64,000 nt of DNA from positions 1 to 64,000 of the forward strand of contig JABXKC010000004.1 in the NCBI GenBank assembly GCA_013375495.1, in the 5' to 3' direction. The notes under the pieces are model-generated. The model was not told where the DNA came from. It did not search any database and worked only from the letters and a program-made list of their open reading frames with translations. Numbering within the stretch: position 1 is the stretch's first letter; each line of letters begins with the position of its first letter. The position numbers and the translations under genes are program-made. The stretch comes from Promethearchaeota archaeon (lineage in GTDB: Archaea > Asgardarchaeota > Lokiarchaeia > Sigynarchaeales > SOKP01). This document shows positions 59,404-64,000 of the stretch, piece after piece.

Positions 59404-60009
59404 ATGGTTGGAACATCAAATAATGCTATTACTCTAACAAAACAAGTAGTTGAGGAAAACGATATTACGGAATTTGGTTTAAACCAGAAAGCGATTATTA
59501 ACTTTTTATTCAGATACGAGAGCCTGATTGACGATAGTAATAAGATTAGAACACCGGACGACTTAAATCTGGCCAGGATTGCTGAAAAAACAAATACAAC
59601 AAGAGGTGTTGTTCTCTATATCCTCAATAGTTTTCTTAGGGAATTAAAAGATTTTCACGATTTTTTAACTACTAGATACGAGAACTGGACACCTGGAATT
59701 AGACATATTTACGAAAAATTAGAAAATTACCTTAAAAGGCTATACACTACTGCTCCTATTTTCAACTATCAACGAGCAAAAAAGAATATAGATGTTCTTC
59801 ATTATCTTCTATCAAATAATTATTATTGGCCTCATATCACGACCCAGCTTGCTTTACTAATTTTTGTAACAGATAGAAATGATCCAAATGTAAAAGAAAA
59901 AGCCCATATATTACAAAAGAACCTAAGAATGCTCTGTACTTGTTCAGCTTACGCTTTTCATTGTGCTAGAAATAGATTAAACATTTCTAAAGATGGGAAA
60001 CTCAAATAA
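59404..60009 (+). CDS. Helical protein with HTH-like segment, unknown
   Basis: A 201-aa all-helical protein. LNLARIAEKTNTTRGVVLYI looks like a helix-turn-helix. The C-terminal part (HITTQLALLIFVTDRN; CSAYAFHCARNRLN) has the feel of a cyclin-like or TFB-like helical repeat, but no zinc ribbon is present. It lies between the FEN1-like and methyltransferase genes. Possibly a transcription- or DNA-associated protein; not recognised. Confidence 0.45.
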   Translation: MVGTSNNAITLTKQVVEENDITEFGLNQKAIINFLFRYESLIDDSNKIRTPDDLNLARIAEKTNTTRGVVLYILNSFLRELKDFHDFLTTRYENWTPGIRHIYEKLENYLKRLYTTAPIFNYQRAKKNIDVLHYLLSNNYYWPHITTQLALLIFVTDRNDPNVKEKAHILQKNLRMLCTCSAYAFHCARNRLNISKDGKLK

Positions 60010-60109
60010 TTATCTTTATAAGACAAAATTCTTCTTCTTTTATATTTCTAATATAAAAACAATAAATACTCTAATGATTTACTTATACTAAAATTCGATC
60101 ACGATTAAC

Positions 60110-60685
60110 ATGGATATTAATGAAGTAAAAGAGCGTTTAGGATCTGAGTTAGGTTTTATTTTTGAAAATGCTACACCAATTCTCCAAGAATTAAAGTTAG
60201 ATAAAAATGCAAAAATATTAGATGTGGGAACTGGAGAGGGTAGAATGGCAATCACGCTTGCTTTAAACGATTATAAAGTGCTTACTGGAGAACTAGAAAG
60301 TGACGAGTCCGAGTATGCGAAAAAAAATTGGTTAGAGTCAGCTAAAAAAGCAGAAGTCGATCATTTGATTACTTACACACCATTCAACGCTGAAAAAATG
60401 CCTTTTGAAGATGAGTCTTTCGATGCTATTTTTATATCAGGAGCGTTACATCACATTAACGATAGACAGGCAGCTTTCAACGAAAGTGTTCGCGTACTTA
60501 AATTGATGGGAATAATCTGTATCTTCGAACCAAAACCTCGATCTGTAGACTATATACGCGCAAACAAATTTCCGGACCATCCAGATGCCGAGGATCCAAG
60601 GGATTATAATAAAGAATTACAACTACCCGTCGAAATTAAAGAAACTTCTTTCCACGATGTATATATTTTTCAAAAAGGCAAATAA
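60110..60685 (+). CDS. SAM-dependent methyltransferase (class I)
   Basis: A 191-aa Rossmann-fold methyltransferase. Motif I is ILDVGTGEGRMA, with an acidic segment TGELESDESE after strand 2. FNAEKMPFEDESFDAIFISG is motif II/III and ALHHINDRQAAFNESVRVLK fits motif post-III. Members methylate small molecules, lipids or proteins. It has its own AT-rich promoter region (near 60040) and is not obviously coupled to neighbours. The substrate is unknown. Confidence 0.85.
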   Translation: MDINEVKERLGSELGFIFENATPILQELKLDKNAKILDVGTGEGRMAITLALNDYKVLTGELESDESEYAKKNWLESAKKAEVDHLITYTPFNAEKMPFEDESFDAIFISGALHHINDRQAAFNESVRVLKLMGIICIFEPKPRSVDYIRANKFPDHPDAEDPRDYNKELQLPVEIKETSFHDVYIFQKGK

Positions 60686-60712
60686 TCTACTTTTAAATTT
60701 CCCAAAATAAAT

Positions 60713-60726
60713 TTTTTCTTTAAATA
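60713..60726 (+). promoter_or_regulatory. BRE/TATA promoter of the RPA-like gene
   Basis: TTTTTCTTTAAATA (with one more T upstream) ends 47 nt before the ATG at 60774. Confidence 0.6.
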
Positions 60727-60773
60727 CCCTAGTTCAGATTTATACTTAACTGTATAATTAGGTAAGTAGGAAT

Positions 60774-61703
60774 ATGAGCATCTCAGTAGACGAATTGTAT
60801 CAAAAACTTTTAGATTCAGGCATCTCAGAAGCAGAATTAGAGAAACAAGTTCGGTATAAAGAGAGCGAATTTGGAGGTTTCATGTCAAAGCAAGGAATTT
60901 TGTTTATAATCGCTAAGGAAAATGGTATTTATATCCAATCACCCGAGATTAGTGAGCGACTTTATGAAGAGTTCGAAGAAGAAATCGATTACGATGAGTT
61001 CACAATTGAATTATCTGAACTCAAAGAAGAAATGAGAAACATTGTTCTATTAGGCAAGATCCTTCAGATAAATGAACCAAGAGAATTTGCTAGAAAGGAT
61101 GGAACAATTGGTAAAGTTGTTTCTTTTTTGTTCGGAGACGGTTCTCAAAAAACTAAAGTTATATTGTGGGATGAAAAAGTAGACCTCATTAAAAATGAAT
61201 ACTTTAGAGTAAACGAATTAATTCGCGTCATTGGAGCTTATTGTAAAAAAGGTAAAAATGACAATTTAGAAGTTCATTTGGGTAAACGGGGTAAGATCAT
61301 AATTTCTCCTGAAATTGCTAATAAAGAACTGAAGTTACGTTTGGATAACATTAAAGACAATATCCAAAATAAAACGAATTCCAAAATTAAATCGTCCTTG
61401 AGAATAAAAGAGTTAATAGAACGATTCAATTACATTACCCAAATACGAGGTCAAGTTCAAATTGAAGTATTCAAGGAAATAACTAAAAAGTCAGGCGAAA
61501 AAACATTCTTACTTAAATTATTATTAAGCGATGATTCAACCACGATTCGGGTTATAATTTGGGGCATGAATGCTATTGAATGTCTAAAACTAATTAACGA
61601 TAGCGATACTGCGGTGATTTCAAATGTATCGGTAAAACTAAACAAATATACTGACGAAAAGGAGTTAGTATTTACAAAAAATTCAACCTTAGAAGTCGTT
61701 TGA
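60774..61703 (+). CDS. RPA-like single-stranded-DNA-binding protein
   Basis: A 309-aa protein with two OB-folds. OB1 (about 85-185) shows ELKEEMRNIVLLGKILQI, KVVSFLFGDGSQKTKVILWD and LIRVIGAYCKKG. OB2 (about 210-309) shows RGQVQIEVFKEITKKSGEKT and TTIRVIIWGMNA. The N-terminal 75 residues are helical (ISVDELYQKLLDSGISEAEL), as in archaeal RPA large subunits. It should bind ssDNA in replication, recombination and repair. Its position near RadA-, FEN1- and CoiA-type genes fits. No zinc finger is seen. Confidence 0.75.
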   Translation: MSISVDELYQKLLDSGISEAELEKQVRYKESEFGGFMSKQGILFIIAKENGIYIQSPEISERLYEEFEEEIDYDEFTIELSELKEEMRNIVLLGKILQINEPREFARKDGTIGKVVSFLFGDGSQKTKVILWDEKVDLIKNEYFRVNELIRVIGAYCKKGKNDNLEVHLGKRGKIIISPEIANKELKLRLDNIKDNIQNKTNSKIKSSLRIKELIERFNYITQIRGQVQIEVFKEITKKSGEKTFLLKLLLSDDSTTIRVIIWGMNAIECLKLINDSDTAVISNVSVKLNKYTDEKELVFTKNSTLEVV

Positions 61704-61716
61704 TAAATACAACGCA

Positions 61717-62538
61717 CTAATGATTCTTATTTAAATATTGATAAGTCATTCTCAAGTAACGAAAATCTTCTCTAGAAACAATTTTAAGATAATTTAACAC
61801 GTTATAAATAAGGTGTAGTCCATATTTTTGACCATAAATTGCTATAATAATGAAATTTTTTTTTTGGTGAGGATTTAATTTTTTAATATCGTTAATTTCT
61901 TTATCAATATTTCCGTAATCGATTAAAAATTGTGTAATTTCTTTAACACACCTTTTCCTGATATTCTCGTCGTAGAAACCCGCTAATTTGTATCCTTTGC
62001 TCTTAAAAGTTTTAAAAGTTAGTGACGGGATGTCGCTCGGAATTACGGATTTTTTATTTGTTGACTTCCTATAATAACAAAATCCATAATTAGCGGACTT
62101 TTTTTCGTAATAGTTAGCGAAATGTAGAGAGTATACGGGGCTGTATATACCATATTTTGTCATGTTAATGTAATATACGCGACCCCGATAGAGCATGTGA
62201 GAGCACTTTTCAAAACTCAAATAAGGAATATTATCTTCGATTTTAGGATATCGCTCAAAGGAACTGCCGTTAAAGACCCAAAGCACATAACATCCGTTTT
62301 CATTGTATTCCTTAGTACGTTGAAGCAAGTCTTTTGTAAGTATCATTGAATGCTGGATTTCCACCACAATCTCTTTTCCGTCGGCTAATTTACAGTATAT
62401 ATCTGCTTTGCGATTTCCGATTGGGTATTCTTTTTTTATTACATCAATATCGTTATCGAGTGGAATGTTCTCGTAGAAAAATTCTTTTATTCTGAGATGT
62501 TCAAATGATTCTGATTGCTTTAATTTAGGTTTGATCAT
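61717..62538 (-). CDS. CoiA-like PD-(D/E)xK nuclease
   Basis: A 273-aa protein resembling competence protein CoiA. SFEHLRIKEFFYEN is followed by YPIGNRKADIYCKL (Arg43, Asp46), KEIVVEIQHSMILTKDLLQR (Glu60, Gln62) and RTKEYNENGCYVLWVF. This is the CoiA/restriction-like nuclease layout (R.xD ... E.Q). In bacteria CoiA acts in DNA uptake and recombination with RecA. In this archaeon it sits between an RPA-like gene and a DUF998-like gene. Nuclease activity is likely; the pathway role is inferred. Confidence 0.75.
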   Translation of the reverse strand: MIKPKLKQSESFEHLRIKEFFYENIPLDNDIDVIKKEYPIGNRKADIYCKLADGKEIVVEIQHSMILTKDLLQRTKEYNENGCYVLWVFNGSSFERYPKIEDNIPYLSFEKCSHMLYRGRVYYINMTKYGIYSPVYSLHFANYYEKKSANYGFCYYRKSTNKKSVIPSDIPSLTFKTFKSKGYKLAGFYDENIRKRCVKEITQFLIDYGNIDKEINDIKKLNPHQKKNFIIIAIYGQKYGLHLIYNVLNYLKIVSREDFRYLRMTYQYLNKNH

Positions 62539-62612
62539 GATAATACTCGTTAAGACTATGGATTAATCCAGTTTTATGTTTTTAAACCCAATTAATTTAT
62601 CTCGTCACTTTA

Positions 62613-63158
62613 ATTGTCATCAATGTATTAATCTCTTCTTTTTATGGTTTTAACCTAAGTATGAACTATATTAGCGATTTAGGGAGCATAGAGGTTATAC
62701 CCTTTCCATATTTTCACGATTTAACTTGCGCGTTTGGAGGATTAATAAGCATTCCAACTAATTTCTTCGTTAGAAAAAAACTCCGGATTCAATACAAGGA
62801 TTCTAAGCATTCTATTCTTTTTCTGGAATTAGGAGTAGTATCGGGAGTAGTTGGTAATATAAGCTATATTTTTTTGGGTGTTTTTAGTTTAGATCGCGCT
62901 GGTCCAGGACAGATTTATCACGGGATCATCGCCTTTATATCATTTGGTGGATATATCATTTCTATTTTCTTCTTCAGTTTAAACATAGTCTTATCACATA
63001 AGTGTAGGTTAAAGAACCTGGGAGCTTTCGGATTGGTTGTCCCCATTTTATTAGTATTTCTATATTGTATTATCACTACGCCTCTTATTGAATGGTTTTT
63101 ATTAAGTTCTATAGTCTCGTTTATGCTGTTTTTAGAATATTACATTTTCAAGGTTTAA
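62613..63158 (+). CDS. DUF998-like membrane protein, start uncertain
   Basis: A membrane protein of about 181 aa from ATT 62613, with five hydrophobic helices and the DUF998 signature MNYISDLGSIEVIPFPYFHD. The first ATG (62661) would cut off the first helix. Upstream codons read LISSFYGFNLS in frame, matching the N-terminal helix of the family, and no ATG/GTG/TTG is present before the stop at 62583-62585. Candidate starts are ATT at 62595 or 62613. TATA-like TTTTTAAA lies at 62578-62585. A role in the membrane is unknown. Confidence 0.55.
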   Translation: MVINVLISSFYGFNLSMNYISDLGSIEVIPFPYFHDLTCAFGGLISIPTNFFVRKKLRIQYKDSKHSILFLELGVVSGVVGNISYIFLGVFSLDRAGPGQIYHGIIAFISFGGYIISIFFFSLNIVLSHKCRLKNLGAFGLVVPILLVFLYCIITTPLIEWFLLSSIVSFMLFLEYYIFKV

Positions 63159-63164
63159 ATCTAA

Positions 63165-63179
63165 ATTTTTTCTTTAAAT
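63165..63179 (+). promoter_or_regulatory. BRE/TATA promoter of the roadblock/MglA-like pair
   Basis: TTTTTTCTTTAAATA lies about 55 nt upstream of the ATG at 63233 and should drive the roadblock gene and the GTPase behind it. Confidence 0.65.
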
Positions 63180-63232
63180 AGTACTAAAGCTTTAGGTTCA
63201 CAAAATATCAATGATTAGTGGTATAAGAGAAA

Positions 63233-63766
63233 ATGACATTATTCGTCCCAAAAGCGTTGTATGAAAACGAAATTTCCAATGTATTAGATGAAGTTCGCTA
63301 TAATTATGGAATGTTAACCAGGAAGGGATATATTTACGGTTTAATCGCGATTGACCAAGATGCTAAAATTATAGCTGTTGATTCTCGGTTTGATCGTAAA
63401 CTGAATTACTGGGATTTAAGCTCGATTGGAGCAGCTTTATATGGAGTTGCCCGTCAAGCGCAAGATTTTTTTGAAACCGATTCTTTAGTTCGTGCTACTT
63501 TAATTTATAAAGATTTGCAGCTTTATGTAAAATCAATAGGCGATATTGTTCTCGTTAAGAAGGGTAAAAGGGAAATTTTAATTGTCCTTTTGGTCGATAA
63601 TATGGTTAACATTGGAGTCCTAATTCTGCAGATGAGAAAGTTTTCGATTAAGATAAAGCAGAAAATAAGCAAAAGTCAGTCGGTCATGAAAAAATTACAG
63701 ATGAACGAACAAGAACTTAAGGAGCACCTTAAAGATCTCAAGAAAAGAGTGTTTGAATCTACTTAA
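63233..63766 (+). CDS. Roadblock/LC7-domain protein (MglB-like)
   Basis: A 177-aa protein with a roadblock fold: IYGLIAIDQDAKIIAVDSRF (two strands), helix DLSSIGAALYGVARQAQDFF, RATLIYKDLQLYVKSI, and ILIVLLVDNMVNIGVLILQM. The Lys/Gln-rich C-terminal helix (QSVMKKLQMNEQELKEHLK) is an extension. Roadblock proteins act as GAPs or co-regulators of Ras-like GTPases; MglB is the GAP of MglA. The gene lies 24 nt upstream of an MglA-like GTPase gene, so a cognate pair is likely. Confidence 0.75.
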   Translation: MTLFVPKALYENEISNVLDEVRYNYGMLTRKGYIYGLIAIDQDAKIIAVDSRFDRKLNYWDLSSIGAALYGVARQAQDFFETDSLVRATLIYKDLQLYVKSIGDIVLVKKGKREILIVLLVDNMVNIGVLILQMRKFSIKIKQKISKSQSVMKKLQMNEQELKEHLKDLKKRVFEST

Positions 63767-63790
63767 CTCTCATTCGAGGATGATAAAAGC

Positions 63791-64000
63791 GTGATAGTTG
63801 ATTCGAAAGATAAGGAAAAAGAAAAGGTAGTTCTAAGCGGTGAGTCTAGTAAAAACGTTCTTAAGGAAGTTTTACAGTTTAAAGTGGTTTACTGGGGTCC
63901 GGGCGAATCTGGAAAAAGCACTAACTACTTTCGTCTCAGAGAAAAATTTAATGGTGTGAAATTAAATTCCGGTTATTCTATAGAAACTACTGACGGTAGA
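63791..64000 (+). CDS. MglA-like small GTPase, truncated by the window end
   Basis: From GTG 63791 the frame is open to base 64000 (70 codons). After a charged N-terminal leader it has KVVYWGPGESGKSTNYFRL, a P-loop like MglA's YYGPGxSGKTTN, and then SIETTDGR, which matches the MglA segment preceding TLFFDFLP. It should bind and hydrolyse GTP with the preceding roadblock protein. In bacteria the pair controls polarity and motility; in Asgard archaea related modules are thought to organise membranes. The rest lies outside the window. Confidence 0.75.
   Translation, partial: MIVDSKDKEKEKVVLSGESSKNVLKEVLQFKVVYWGPGESGKSTNYFRLREKFNGVKLNSGYSIETTDGR

Noticed and set aside
1..64000. tRNA, rRNA, CRISPR arrays, complete insertion sequences
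   Set aside because: I looked for T-loop-like motifs, regular short repeats with spacers, and transposase motifs (DDE, HUH, serine recombinase) and found none I could support.

Overview
The window looks like chromosomal DNA of an Asgard archaeon (Lokiarchaeia/Heimdallarchaeia-like). The reasons are very AT-rich sequence, archaeal TATA/BRE promoters with many probably leaderless genes, archaeal information-processing proteins (TFB, RadA, Hel308-type and Hef-type helicases, FEN1, RPA-like OB protein), and eukaryote-signature families: a ubiquitin-like protein, a Ras/Rab-like GTPase, a longin-like protein and a roadblock/MglA-type pair. The assignment rests on gene content only. I see no rRNA, tRNA, CRISPR array or intact insertion sequence.

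Layout. 0-2 kb: truncated MFS transporter and a nucleotidyltransferase with a small overlapping partner gene (toxin-antitoxin-like). 2-14 kb: ubiquitin-like protein, crotonase, GPH-type symporter, membrane acyltransferase, an ADP-ribosylglycohydrolase/esterase/M28-like operon, Nudix hydrolase, DMT transporter and ATC-hydrolase-like protein. 14-18 kb: small orphan genes, TPR and OB-like proteins and gene remnants, including a partial duplication. 18-24.7 kb: B12-type radical SAM enzyme, degenerate small GTPase, two GNAT-like acyltransferases and an E1/ThiF-like enzyme, a plausible modification or small-molecule locus. 24.9-26.4 kb: surface beta-helix protein with recent internal repeats.

26-34.5 kb holds a minus-strand operon whose largest product (1258 aa) is a membrane-bound HerA/VirB4-like protein with degenerate nucleotide-binding motifs and a duplicated N-terminal half. 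It is joined by a coiled-coil protein and two membrane proteins, and followed upstream by a helix-hairpin-helix protein with a membrane anchor. 34.7-46 kb: Hel308-like helicase, longin-like protein, Hef-like helicase whose nuclease half lacks the catalytic motif, a secreted alpha/alpha-toroid protein and a TFB paralogue. 46.7-48.6 kb: a compact operon of a membrane metalloprotease, a small membrane protein and a RecA-fold ATPase. 51-55.5 kb: RadA with an extra C-terminal HhH domain, and a GH38 alpha-mannosidase. 55.9-64 kb: surface protein, zinc-ribbon protein, FEN1-like nuclease, methyltransferase, RPA-like OB protein, CoiA-like nuclease, and a roadblock gene followed by an MglA-like GTPase cut by the window end.

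The most interesting signals are: (1) the degenerate HerA/VirB4 membrane operon within a neighbourhood rich in DNA-repair and DNA-uptake-type proteins, which may be a membrane-linked DNA-handling system; (2) at least five genes whose conserved or coding-like frame extends upstream of any ATG/GTG/TTG and contains an ATT codon two to six codons after the preceding stop, suggesting AUU initiation; (3) a very uniform extended promoter (T-tract, C or CC, TTTAAATA) used mainly by genes in the DNA-processing half.
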